Part shown: positions 35,193 to 46,292 of the stretch, one piece after another
Layout: each line of letters starts with the position of its first letter
Numbering within the stretch: position 1 is the first letter of the stretch
Assembly (NCBI GenBank): GCA_037179385.1
Contig: CM074193.1
Span: 40,890,846 to 40,954,845 of the forward strand
Direction of reading: 5' to 3'
DNA length: 64,000 nt
Origin: Holothuria scabra
Taxonomy: Eukaryota > Echinodermata > Holothuroidea > Aspidochirotida > Holothuriidae
Translations under genes and position numbers: made by a program
The notes under the pieces: model-generated
Databases searched by the model: none
Told to the model about the DNA's origin: nothing
What the model saw: only the letters and a program-made list of their open reading frames with translations

Positions 35193-36605
35193 TAAGTGCT
35201 TAAAAGTGCAGGTCTACCTTAAACACATGACATTTAGTACGACGTTAGGGTATTTATGCAATTTAGCTGATATTACGTATTGAATCTGTTATTCAACAGA
35301 CGCCGAGAAAATGTATTTCTGGTGTGCCTCTGGAAGCAATCGGTTAAAGTTTATTTATTATTTTCTGTACACAGAGTCCTCGTTGAGATATGTTATGAAC
35401 AGCTATCCAGCAGGCTGGCCTTTGCATCTTACTAGAGATTCATCAATGCACTTAACCTCCTATTTTACGTTGTACTAAAGTTCAATCACTAATGGCAAAC
35501 TGCCACTCATCCACCTTACTCCCTTCCATCATACGTAAAGGAACTGACATATGTAGTGTGGTTCGCATAACTTTGTTAATATCGTTCAGTAATAATTTAG
35601 TCCAAATAGGTAAAACGCAATCTTATTTTCTTACATCACTGTAAGAAATGTTCTCTGTAGAATTGTAGGATAAAAAATAAAATACAAAATAGTTACAAAA
35701 AAAAAAAAAAAAAAAAAACCTGGCAGTTTTTGACATTAAGTTGACAACACTTTTCTGTGTTCTTTAAATACCGTATCTCTGTTTTTTGTTATGAAAATTT
35801 TGAAGCAATTTTTAACAGTGTGTTTCTTCCAGGTTCCTTTATTTTACTCATGTTTAATTTATTATTTGCACCATCGATACCATCCCATATATACCTACCT
35901 TAATTCTTGAAACGATTAGCAGTTGTCATTTTTTGAAAGTGAAATCTTTTGGTTCCTATTTTATGCCAAATGATGAACAGGCACTACGCACTATTAGAAA
36001 AGAAGTAGCGACCCACCCATCACACAACCACAAAAGATAAACGTAAAATCATATTAGTACCATAACATTTCTGATTACAGACCAAACCTAGACAGTCGTT
36101 CACCTAAAGTGGCTATTCAACCTTTCTAAAACCGCCTCATACCGTTTATATTAATGCGCATCTGCCCTAGAGTCGGATAAGGATTCAGTGAAGTGAAAGG
36201 GAATTTAGAACCAATTACGGTAAATATTATTGTTATCTAAATATTTCTTGGATTATATAGGCTCGAATTTCGCTCAGAAATCATCGAAATTATTGTTCTT
36301 TAAAGAATTACCTGGTTAACAGTGAATAGTTTTATCATCGGTTAATTTTATACTATGCTGCAATTTTAACTATTAGACTTACCATCATTTTACTTGTTTG
36401 TCCTCTAAGCGTCTGCGTATCGGACAAAAAAATCGCTTTGATTCACAGTCACGTGATAAGATTTGCAATCTGATAAGAGATGGTGAATACCTCTAATGTA
36501 AGAAATGTCACCCTCTTCACGGGGTTTCCATTATGTAATAAGAGAGTAACAGAGATTAGCCATATCGAAAATAAATTGAGTCTACATAGGCTATGTTACA
36601 CTGTT
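35193..36605. other. Non-coding DNA with poly-A run
   Basis: AT-rich DNA with a run of about 22 A near 35697-35718. No gene or element end is supported. Confidence 0.4.
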
Positions 36606-36695
36606 AGCCTGCGTATACAGCCCCTCTGGCCGCCGCTCTTTGATTTATTTCGCATAGATGAGCTAAACGGCAAAACATCGTCCGCGGCGCAGGCT
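36606..36695. repeat. Possible 90-bp inverted-repeat element
   Basis: AGCCTGCG (36606-36613) and its exact inverse CGCAGGCT (36688-36695) bound a GC-richer stretch, TACAGCCCCTCTGGCCGCCG, that stands out from AT-rich surroundings. The short arms and lack of a second copy leave this tentative. The SINE target site at 36702 lies directly beside it. Confidence 0.3.
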
Positions 36696-36701
36696 GATAT
36701 A

Positions 36702-36850
36702 CTGTTGAAGTGAAGTAGGTTAGTTAGACGGTTAGATGAAGTTTTACGACCCAGTTTCCAACCAATTGGTTCAAATCGTGTTGGTCACAGCCTTTATCCT
36801 AGTTGTGGCTCACTGGTTTGTTTTCCCTACTCGATTGCTGTTGAAGTGAA
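36702..36850 (-). mobile_element. tRNA-derived SINE, 5'-truncated copy with 13-bp target duplication
   Basis: CTGTTGAAGTGAA flanks the copy exactly (36702-36714 and 36838-36850). The body, 36715-36837, is on the minus strand. Its 3' tail (GGTTAGTTAGACGGTTAGAT on the plus strand, so CTAA-type repeats on the sense strand) is at the left, followed by the family 3' block CCCAGTTTCCAACCAATTGG. The tRNA-like head is missing, as expected from incomplete reverse transcription. Relatives lie at 41652, 46045 and 52224. Confidence 0.85.
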
Positions 36851-37758
36851 ATACGCAGAGGAAAAAACGTCAATCGCTTATGTTAATCCCTTCCATCGTT
36901 ACAAATCTCTTACTGAACTGACTAATTCTGAGGTATTTTTCGTCGTGTAGCCCTTGCAATTGTATTAGCGTATGAGAGGTTAACGGACTCCCTAAGCATG
37001 ATTGTGGACCAATGATTGTAAGCCAATTAGGGTATAATTGAGGGTATGACCTTCAGTTCTGTGAATTTTTTATACCGGTACATCACTAGTCTTTAACTGG
37101 TGATTTAAAAGCCTGTCTCGTATTGTAGCTGGAAAGAGCAAATATTGAGTACCTGCGCAAGTGCAATCAAAACCGTAACTGCAATAAGTCTTACTTATGC
37201 GCGGAAAATGGTTTGGAACAATACGTCGTAGACCTTGGGTTGACTTCATGCTTTTACAAAATGTAAGTATATTCCAGTCGTTATATTCTGACATCCAATG
37301 TAAAGTCAATTTAACTTCCCTTAAAATTTATTAACGAGTCTTCTATGCGAGAGTTTCACATGTTCGAAGAGGTCTTCTATCTTCTAATGCAGCGTAAATA
37401 TATTCAATTCACAGTGAAGACGATGCGGATATATGACTTATAAAAATCGTAGGATATGGATATTGTCTATACGACTAGAGTAAGCTTCTTCTGAAAAGGC
37501 AGGTTATTCTTGAAATATTAACAATACTGGATTGATACTGGCGGGAAAATCCAGACGGCAAAATTATGACAGCAACTTGACAGATCTATGCAATTGATAT
37601 TGAATTGGAAAGTAAAAAATCCCGAGACTTTTTGTGAAGTAAACTATCACAAGTTTCTTAAAAGCTGTAAAATGTTCTAATGTTACAGTAAATTACTGGC
37701 TGGCAGGATTCTAGTTTTGCGACATGAGGTTAAAACTGGAACCCAGAAAACGTAAAAC
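36851..37758. other. No recognised feature
   Basis: AT-rich DNA between the SINE and the hAT element. No coding signal is supported. Confidence 0.4.
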
Positions 37759-39616
37759 ATTCTAAACAGTGGCGTAACCAAACCTGGCTGTCCGGGGGGG
37801 GGGGCAAAAGCATAGAGGTTTCCCGATTTTGCACTAGTTGAGCTGTATTAGTTTGTGGGTGTCTTGGGACCTTACGGGAAGTATTGAGGGGGAGGTGGGG
37901 GGCAACACTTTTGGACCATGTAACACACCCTACCCCCATTGACCAAAAGGTACATTTTTATGCTATATTTTTTGTTTTTGTCTACAAACAAGAACAATTT
38001 TTCTTAATAAATCTGATTTTTTTCTTAAGTGTGAACACTACTGTATAAGGTACGTACCGAAAATTTGGGTCGTTATAAACATTTGTAAATATGGAGCTTG
38101 TATTGAATATAAAAGATTAGATTCAGGGTTTCCTGTAAGGAGATTTGCATTTGGGGTTGACTATGGAAGAATCTGCGTTTCCTATTTGCATATATCTGAG
38201 ATAGCATGTCGACTCAAGATCGTGCAATCTCAGGCTGTCAGGAGAGCGGATTAAGGTTTCTCGACGACATTAAGAAAACTCTCGAAACTTTGTTGCTTTT
38301 TTAGTTTTTTTGGACAAAAATGAAAGCCTGTATTGAAAAAAAATTTTAGGGAAACGGCACGGGAGCGGCTAGGGCAAAATTTTTCACTGATTGTTTTATG
38401 AACGATCACCTACAGCTTTAAGAGTTGCAATTTAAGGCGCGTGAAGGGCGTGGAAATTTTGCCTTCTTTAAAAATAATTATTTCGGATATGGAATTTTTA
38501 TTAAGAAGAATTCGGAATTTTATGAAGATAAACTTGGGAAAATCGCACTGTATTTGACGGGTGTCTCAAGAGGTAAATTTTCGAATTTTTCACTTTTTCG
38601 AACAAAGCCGAAATCGCCCTGCCTCCTGAAGCTACGCCACTGCTCTGCAACATTGAACATTGATAAAATTTTGACACTGCAATAACTAAAGAATCCATCG
38701 ACAAAGACTACATAACTGACAGCGTTGAAAGGTATCTGATGACAGGTGTGTATGAGAACATTTGAGTACGGTAGGCCAATGGTTCCCGTGCCTAGAATAT
38801 GAAGTCTTGCTAGTCTTCAGTTGGCGGGGAGCGTACAGAAAATTTTGAAAAATCGCGACCCAGCAGACAGCCCGAATTGGCATGTCCCGAGCTTGTAAGT
38901 AGTAGCTAAGTTTCCCGATTTTTAGCAAATGTGAACACCACTATGTTAGCGATGTATTGCGGCGCGCGAAGCGCACCGAAATTTTTTGATAATAATTTGT
39001 TGATATGGAGCTTTTATTGCAGAAAGCTTTGGATTCTGGGTTTCCTATGAGGAATTTTAAAGAGTTGGGGGGGGGGGGGGGGATCACTGAAGAATCTGCA
39101 CTTCCTTCAAATATTGGTGGCAAATCTGAGAATGATTGCTTTTCTAAAGTCCTCCCGACTGTCTGGCAAAAGGCAAGAGAGGAAAGTCTTTCCTCCGATA
39201 AAGTGGAGCTCAGATATTATTTTGTTAACTTTAGGGGACTAAATGAATGTTCAAATATTTTTATAAATGAATTTTCATATATTGAGCTAAACAGTGTTCC
39301 ATGAATGCAGATCAATCTTGCTTTTGATGTTATAGTTGGTCCACTTTCTTTCTTTTTTCATTTTTCTCTTTTTCCTTACCCTTTTCTTCCCTTTCCCCTT
39401 CTTTTCCGTTTTCTTTTTCCTTTCACCTTTCTTTCCTTTCCTTCCCCTCCTTTTTCTCCTTTCCTTTTCTCTTTTCCCTCTCTTTTTCTCTTTTTCCTTT
39501 CTTTCTCTCCCTTCCTTCCCTTCCCGTTTTTTCTTCCCTTCCCTTTTTTGCGTCCGGCGGGGGGGGGGGGGGCGGAGTTTTCCCCCTGCCCCGCTGGTTA
39601 CGTCACTGATTCTTAA
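37759..39616. mobile_element. Non-autonomous hAT element, modular family, copy 1
   Basis: The element is 37767-39608 (1842 bp). It starts CAGTGGCGTAACCA and its other end, inverted, starts CAGTGACGTAACCA, 13 of 14 matching. Flanking 8-mers ATTCTAAA (37759-37766) and ATTCTTAA (39609-39616) match at 7 of 8. Both ends are next to G/C runs. The interior has three diverged modules, each with a CCGAAAATTT- or GGAAATTTTG-type block (about 38057, 38440, 38970) followed by ATATGGAGCTT. These modules also occur in 56701-60990. No transposase is encoded. The frames over the 39.3-39.6 kb pyrimidine tract are not genes. Confidence 0.75.
39341..39572 (+). repeat. 200-bp pyrimidine tract followed by G14 run
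   Basis: From 39341 to 39549 the plus strand is almost only C and T, with fewer than ten purines. It is followed by TTTGCGTCCGGCGG and a run of 14 G (39559-39572). A second run of 14-16 G lies at about 39067-39082. Both sit inside the hAT element, and the related element at 56701 lacks the pyrimidine tract, so it is an expansion specific to this copy. Confidence 0.9.
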
Positions 39617-41640
39617 GGAGGACGGGTATAAACCTACAGACAATGATTTCAATGTGGATGTGATTGAATGAAAGAAGACATCGCGTTATGGGCCAGAATT
39701 AAAGGCCTAATCTTTTCATCACTAACAGATCGAATTCTCCGGCACTTATACCCATCCCACAACTGTCTAAAATTCATCTTCATACGAACACAACCTCAGA
39801 CTGTTTTATTGCTTCGGGTTGGGTATACACTGACCCCAACGTGAAATCAAAACACTATCAATACAGTGCAAGCTGTGTAATATGAACTTTTGTACTGTGC
39901 CTTTTTTGAACCTGCTGTCAATCAAGAGCTGGGCCAATTGAGAATTTCTGTGTGCTAACACAATAATCGCAGTTTGGGACTAATGAGAGGATCATACCTT
40001 CAAAGCCATCCACGTGGATAAACTGTTTCATGCTTTCATTCAAAATTCAATAATAATAAATATTATATGATCTTGTCTAGACAGCCAACGGGCTTAAATT
40101 CGGATTTTTTAACTTCTCCCATAGAGACGTAAACTTGAACTTTTTTCCCTGGCGGAGTGGATTCGAGACTTCTCAACAGGACGTAGCTTATTTTCATCGC
40201 TAATACATTGGCAGGGGGGAAAGAATATTCTCCTATACGCCTGCTTATTCTTTTATCATATAGTTTATTATCTCTTACGTTGTGGTCTCATTTTGTAACA
40301 AGTAAAGTTTTAGATCTACAAAAAGTATAGCGTGACCTTACTTCCTTCAATTTTTGTTCACGGAATCACGGTACACTGAAAAAATGTCTGTAAAATTACA
40401 ACGCTCCCATCAGAGTCACATGTTTTTCATCTAGTTTAAAAAATTGTACTTGGTATTATGTAAAACTGCACGCACGTCCTATCTGGAAAACGATTTAAAA
40501 CCAAATAATTTGGTTCCTAAGAATGGTAATAACAAATTAAGTCTTACATGTAAGTGGAAGAGTATAGGACTACTCAGGAGGGAGGATTGGGCGCGATTCC
40601 TTGACCGAGTTATACCAAAGATACTGTTGGGAATGGTGCTCTGTAGAAACTATGGGCGGGAAAAACACAGTGACTCAAACCTGGGAAAGCCATAAAAGCC
40701 GCTATAGATTCAAACAAAAGGTTAGAATTAGAGGGGTAAAACTCTCCATAATCAAATCAAACTTTGCATCTTATTCTGCATATTAGAGAAACGTTTATCC
40801 GAATCCAGCAGTCAAAGTAGACAGCAAATCATGGTGCTGGCATAATACTGGCTGTATATTATATGTAGCATAATAGGAAACTCTACACGTAAAATCCTCC
40901 ACTGTTTTGTCAATAAAATATGACGAAATGTAGGTAAATTTCATCTATTACGAATTCCTTTCTATATACTTTTTATCGTTGACCGGACTTTACAATAGAA
41001 TAGAATACAATAGAATACAGGGCACGTACATACTCCACACCCGTATTCCTTAAATATGTTGTCTGAAAAATGTATCCATGGAAACATTTATCTGTTAATG
41101 TTGTCGTTACCTCCCGGCAAAAGCTTCTAATGGTTTCAAGTGAATCGTCTTATGGCCATTTTATAGTCACACGATTAATGCATTTCCTATAAGAATATGT
41201 TATGAATAATAAGGCATTTAACTAAGGAAGACGCATAATTCAGTAAGATCCCTTCAACCATCTTTTAAATCTATTGTGAATTTCTGTGTTAACTTTGGAA
41301 ACGGTAGATCGGATATAAGTGCGTAGTAGAATAGCTAATGACTAAGGGGGGGGGGGGGGGGCATTTTGGCATTGCGGAAATAGTAAAACTGGGTTGGACG
41401 GTAAGTTCTCTGTATAGCTACAATACACAGTTGCATCAAACTACTGTACATATATCACGCTCTTGAAGAATTTTACCTCCGTTACGGAAATGATTGCACT
41501 TGGACTATAAACATGACAATAGCGGCACGGATTTCAAGCTCTAGACAATGATAAAACCAATTTGTCAAATTTGGCATGCAACGTCGTAACATAAAAACAC
41601 CAAAATTGTTGTTATTTCACAGACAGACTTGACAATTACT
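39617..41640. other. Non-coding DNA with G run
   Basis: AT-rich DNA. It holds a short AATAGAATACAATAGAATAC repeat at 40995-41018 and a run of 16 or so G at 41345-41360. Frames up to 83 codons have no recognisable domain. Confidence 0.4.
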
Positions 41641-41993
41641 GTTGCGCAGAATTTTGTTAGTTAGTTACATGAAATTTTAATGCCCAGTTTCCAACCCAAT
41701 TGGTTTAAGTCGAGCCGGCCCGGCTTTTTTCCAGTCGTGGCTCACTGGCTTATTTTCGCTCCTCCATTTCTTATGTTGATCAGGGTGTGAGGCAGTGGCA
41801 CCGAAAATTTCCCGTACGTTTTATTGTTGATGTGGCAAAAAAGGGAGGGCTAAGGACGTAAAAGTCCCCCCCCCCCCCGATCCGCGCCTGGTTTTTAAGT
41901 CTTTGGTGTGACCCGGCCAGGAGTCGAATTTCAGACCTCCCGACCGCAAGTCTGATGTCACTTGACCATGCACTTGGTCCCAGTTGCGCAGAA
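41641..41993 (-). mobile_element. tRNA-derived SINE, near full-length, 11-bp target duplication
   Basis: GTTGCGCAGAA flanks it exactly (41641-41651 and 41983-41993). The body is 41652-41982 on the minus strand. The tRNA-like head is at the right, with a B-box-like ATTCGACTCC (41920-41930 inverted) and an A-box-like region near 41960-41982. The family core CCCAGTTTCCAACCCAATTG and the CTAA-type tail (TTAGTTAGTTAC) are at the left. A run of 13 C with CGATCCGCGCCTGG (about 41867-41892) is absent from the copy at 46045 and may be an inserted MITE end. The 75-codon frame at 41780-42007 is not a gene. Confidence 0.85.
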
Positions 41994-42502
41994 ATTACGA
42001 TAAACATATCATGATGTAGCCCTTTATTTTAATATGGAACAAAATGTCTAAACACACACTTCTGCACACTTTTAGTATACGCCAGTAACCAAAGTACTGA
42101 TGCAATTAAAGAACTTTGGATCAGTTTCTTGAACATGGCTTAGAGAAATGCAATGGTTAGTGTGTGATTAATTTTGAAAGAATAATATTTGCCTAAGATA
42201 AGAGTCAAGAATTATGTGTGCAGTGTTCTGATACGATAGTCCAGTCAATGTGATGGCAAAGGGTTTTTTTCATATCATCACTAGTCAATTATCTCATTTC
42301 AATTTTGTTTAAAAGAGGAGAATGACTTAAGCATAAGCTGATCTTTCTAAACACCCCGATGACGTATGACAGAAGGAGTGCATACATAAACATGATTGTA
42401 TCAACAAAATCAAGCTAACAGATAAATGCTGTAAACTAAAAAAAAAAAAAAAAACAATAAAGTAGAGATACAGTTCAACGTACCCGCAAAGCGGACATTT
42501 CT
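41994..42502. other. No recognised feature
   Basis: AT-rich DNA with an A run at about 42439-42454, leading into the minisatellite. No gene is seen. Confidence 0.45.
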
Positions 42503-42987
42503 CGTTGAACCCATTGCTACAGGGCTGCAGCCACATACTATAGGATCGTTGAACCCATTGTTACAGGACTGCGGCTACATACTAGAGGATCGTTCAACCA
42601 ATTGCTACAGGGCTGCAGCCACATACTATAGGATCGTTCAACCCATTGCTACAGGGCTGCAGCCACATACTATAGGATCGTTCAACCCATTGCTACAGGG
42701 CTGCAGCCACATATACTATAGGATCGTTGAACCCATTGCTACAGGACTGCAGCCACATACTATAGGATCGTTCAACCCATTGCTACAGGGCTGCAGCCAC
42801 ATACTATAGGATCGTTGAACCCATTGCTACAGGGCTGCAGCCACGTACTATAGGATCGTTAAACCCATTGTTACAGGACTGCAGCCACATACTCTAGGAT
42901 CGTTGAACCCATTGTTACAGGACTGCAGCCACATACTATAGGATCGTTGAACCCATTGTTACAGGGCTGCAGCCACATACTATAGGA
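42503..42987 (+). repeat. 44-bp minisatellite, 11 copies
   Basis: There are eleven head-to-tail units starting at 42503, 42547, 42591, 42635, 42679, 42725, 42769, 42813, 42857, 42901 and 42945. All units are 44 bp except the fifth, which has two extra bases (AT). Each has CGTTGAACCCATTGCTACAG, then the ten-base palindrome GGCTGCAGCC (GGACTGCAGCC in some), then ACATACTATAGGAT. Variants at G/C in GTTGAAC, C/T in TTGCTAC and G/A in AGGGCTG are shuffled between units, a sign of unequal exchange or conversion. Because 44 is not a multiple of 3, the 86-codon frame across it cycles through all three frames and is not a gene. Confidence 0.97.
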
Positions 42988-45900
42988 ACTGCATACATTT
43001 TTTGCAAATAGGGTAATGCCCCACCCAAGCATTGAGACCAAATCTCAACCCTCGCAAATATTGGCAAGATCCTCTTAAGGGTATCATGTAAACAACATCT
43101 TGCCAGTGGCGTAGCCACGGGTGGTTTTGAGGGTTAGAACCCCGCCCCCATGCCAGAATCCTGCACCTTGCAATATCTTGCTCGACTACGTAACACTTTA
43201 TCATCCAACGACATTGGCAGGTTGAACAAATAAGTCCAACTTAGACGTATTAATACTCCTAAACAGGTCTTTACGTGCCCCACAGAGCGGACTGTTTTTT
43301 CAGCTCCTCAGCAGTTTTCTAAACCAACGACGACTGAACAAGGAACATACCGTACAGCCTGCTACGCAGGTAAGTCTCTCACTTGCGACCTTTGTCAAGT
43401 ACCCGAGGTAATAGTAAAATAAGAAAAAACACTGAACTATTCAATTCTGATACACACTTCGCAAAGCTTCATATCTTTCTATTTTGTCAAATTATTTTGG
43501 CAAGCTAACTTATAATTCAAATACATTGCACCACACGTCTTAAACAAGCAGTCACTTTAAGCTGTTAATTCAAACATTAATTAATAAAATAACAAATAAT
43601 TTATCTTGGATTTAAAGTACAGTCATAACATCCAGGAAATCGTTTGAGAAATCTCACGCCTTGTTCCATTAATAACATAATCTAAACCTACACGTTACTT
43701 GCAACTTAATTTGTTTATGAGTATGGAATGTGTAAAATACACACGCTGTATTGAAACAAAGAAAATCTAACAGAAGTGGGTCCAAATCACTAAACGAAAT
43801 GTGCTGCTGGTTTACTGAAATAATAGAACTGGGCCGCACATTATTGGGAAAATGCAATCGCCAAAATTTGGATAAGTCTGGTAGCCTGTTTGGTTTCTTG
43901 ATTGGCTCTTAAGAGTCATGTGACAATATTTTCACACTAAATAATGAAATTTAGGTGGGGAACTCATTGGTTAACATTAAATATGCAATTTTTAATCAGC
44001 CTAGGCTTGCAAAATATCATTACAGGTACTTAAAAGCGTGAAACCGGAATCATGGGATACATATGAGAATTGGCTGTAAGTTGTAGGCCACTGCTTTTGT
44101 ACTATTATTGTACGCATACAAGACTACAGTACATGTGTATTTCACACTGTTGTATAACTTTTTGAATGGCGGGTGAAAGTTCCCCCACAGCAGTCACAGT
44201 TTCGCCGATGTCACTATAGCATTATGAATACTCCCAGTTCCCATGATTTTTTGAGTGCATTCGGCAAAAGTTTAAGTTTGCTATCGGAGGGCGTATTTTC
44301 TGATCTGTGACTTCACATACACAAGACCTTTTTGCCCTTGGTTTTCAGGTTTCGGCCAGCCTGACTTTTGCCGTCCGTATCATTCACAAAATGGTTGACA
44401 GAACGAGATGAGACCAAAATTTTAATAAAAAGGATTTTTTTTAAACGAAAGCATGTATAAATTTAGAGCAAATCCTGCAACGCCCAAAACATCCGATCAC
44501 CGCTCTTAACGTGATGAGGGTTCCATTATTATTATTATGGAATCTTTATGATTTGGCATGAAAGGAATGCAGTCACGGTCTTTGTTTCAATAGTGTCATA
44601 ATTGTTCATTAGAGTGAGAATAATTGTTCTCTTCATACCCCTAGGATTAGTTTCAAATATGAAATTTGAAATTTGAAAGGTCCTTTGCCTTAAGGGCCAA
44701 TTTTGTACCAGATTTTTAAGCTCTCTCGCATGCTTCCGATACGAAAATATGAAAATTTTCTGCAAAATTGTATTTATTATAGATAATGACAAACACGTTT
44801 CCTTCAAATTAATTCGTGTGCAATGGGGAAATATATTTCAATGCTTTTGTTTTACATCTTCGTTTTAAATAATTAAAGATACATTACAGCTTACATTTAA
44901 TCGGAGTATATGCAAACTGGTAAAAATTTTGCCAAAGAAGACCATGGATATACATTCGTGTTGAATGAACGGTTGTTTCAAAGTTACCTAATTATTTTTT
45001 TCTGAAATTTTGTTTCGGGAGGCACGCCAAACTCATACTAGGGCAAAAATAGATCGTGATCCTTTTTTCAATTGCTCGAATTTTCAAGGAAATAGTAATA
45101 TACACGTAATATGAACAGACGTTGGTCATTTTTACCATCTCAGAGATTGAGGTATTGCTTTGCAGGTAAAATTCCAGGAGAAAACAACTGTGTTACGTTT
45201 GGGGTTCTTTGATTCAAATGTGGAATATTGGTGAGCTTAAATGAAGCCTCCCTTAAACAGAAGAAATCTCTCTGTGCAGAGCGTGACTAATGTGTTATCG
45301 GAGTTACCCCCAGTGTTACTTCAGTTATTCCTATCTCCAAATACAATGTGTTCTGTGCGGTTGTCTTGACATGATCCTTTTTTCAATTGTTCGCATTTTC
45401 AAGATATCGTGATGTATACAGGTAATATAAGGAGACATTGATCATTATATTTGCTGCAATGGCTGACGTTCGGTCTCATCTTACTAGCCGAACAAATCTC
45501 ACTAATGTAATAAAAAAAATCAAAGTAGTCTGTTCGGAAAGAACTTTCAAAACAAAGAACCCCTCAATTAACAATTTAATAAATAATGTTCATGTAATTT
45601 ATTAATAAAAAGTATGCTTAATTTATTACAGTACTGTCATGTGTTAATACTTTACAGTTGTAGGCTGTGGAATAGCTTTCTTTAGAAGGCATCCGTTTCC
45701 TAGTACCAAATAAAATGATGATGCTTTTTCTTAAACAATGGGATGAAAACAAGTAAAGAAAAGATTTGTCATGTTGTTCAGCACTAGTATAGTGTTAAAG
45801 GGAAAATGCAGTCCTTCTTATATGAATTTGTGTACCAGCTTATACTTATTCAGGAAAAGGTCCTATCAATCACGTGACAATATTTGGGTCACCTTATTTA

Positions 45901-46044
45901 AGCACCGATGTAGGCTGACAAACTGCTTGCTTTTCTTTCAATATTCACTGATTTTTACACAGATGCACAATAAAAGTTACATCAGAGCTACCGTACATCA
46001 GAGAATATTTTTTTTAAAAATAAATTTTGTCAATTAGTGAGATA
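42988..46044. other. Non-coding DNA with a solitary hAT-like end
   Basis: CAGTGGCGTAGCCACGGGTG at 43104 is a typical hAT-type end, but no partner end is seen. A block of about 95 bp is repeated at 45056 and 45370, listed separately. No gene is supported. Confidence 0.4.
45056..45465 (+). repeat. Diverged direct repeat of about 95 bp, two copies
   Basis: 45056-45150 and 45370-45465 share GATCCTTTTTTCAATTG, TCG(A/C)ATTTTCAAG, TA(T/C)AC(A/G)(C/G)GTAATAT and a following (T)TG(G/A)TCATT. The spacer is about 220 bp. It may be the remnant of an older duplicated element. Confidence 0.6.
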
Positions 46045-46292
46045 CAGTAGGATAAGATTTTACGACCTAATTTCAAGCTCATTGGTTGAAGTCTGGTAGC
46101 TAGACCACCGTGGCCTTTTTCCAGAGTTTGATCACTGGCTTGGTTTCCCTACTCCATTGCTCATGCTGCAACACTAAGCACAAAGGCACTAGGTTCCATT
46201 TTGTAAGTTTTCGAGATGAAAAAAGCTTTGACTCGAACTCCAAACCTTCCAACTCCAAGTTGGATGCTCTAACACTGGAGTTGCTAGCACCG
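46045..46292 (-). mobile_element. tRNA-derived SINE, near full-length older copy
   Basis: Minus-strand copy. The tRNA-like head at the right has a B-box-like GAGTTCGAGTC (46230-46240 inverted) and an A-box-like GCTAGCAACTCC (46277-46288 inverted). The body shares ATTTTACGACC, TCACTGGCTTGGTTTCCCTA and CTCCATTGCT with the other copies. The tail has decayed to TAGGATAAG, and I found no matching flanks. The overlapping 75- and 77-codon frames on both strands are by-products. Confidence 0.75.

Noticed and set aside
39287..39671. Three overlapping frames of 103-121 codons, Lys/Arg/Glu-rich on minus and Phe/Pro/Leu/Ser-rich on plus
   Set aside because: They translate a simple pyrimidine tract. Long frames in such tracts are expected because stops need A or mixed bases.
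41900..41982. Functional tRNA gene
   Set aside because: Box-like motifs are present, but the sequence lies inside a SINE with target duplications and does not give a good cloverleaf by eye.
42549..42809. 86-codon open frame with a repeated peptide
   Set aside because: It is a by-product of the 44-bp minisatellite. The unit length shifts frame at every copy and no start context or splice site supports it.
42503..42987. CRISPR array
   Set aside because: The repeats are directly adjacent without unique spacers, and the context is eukaryotic.
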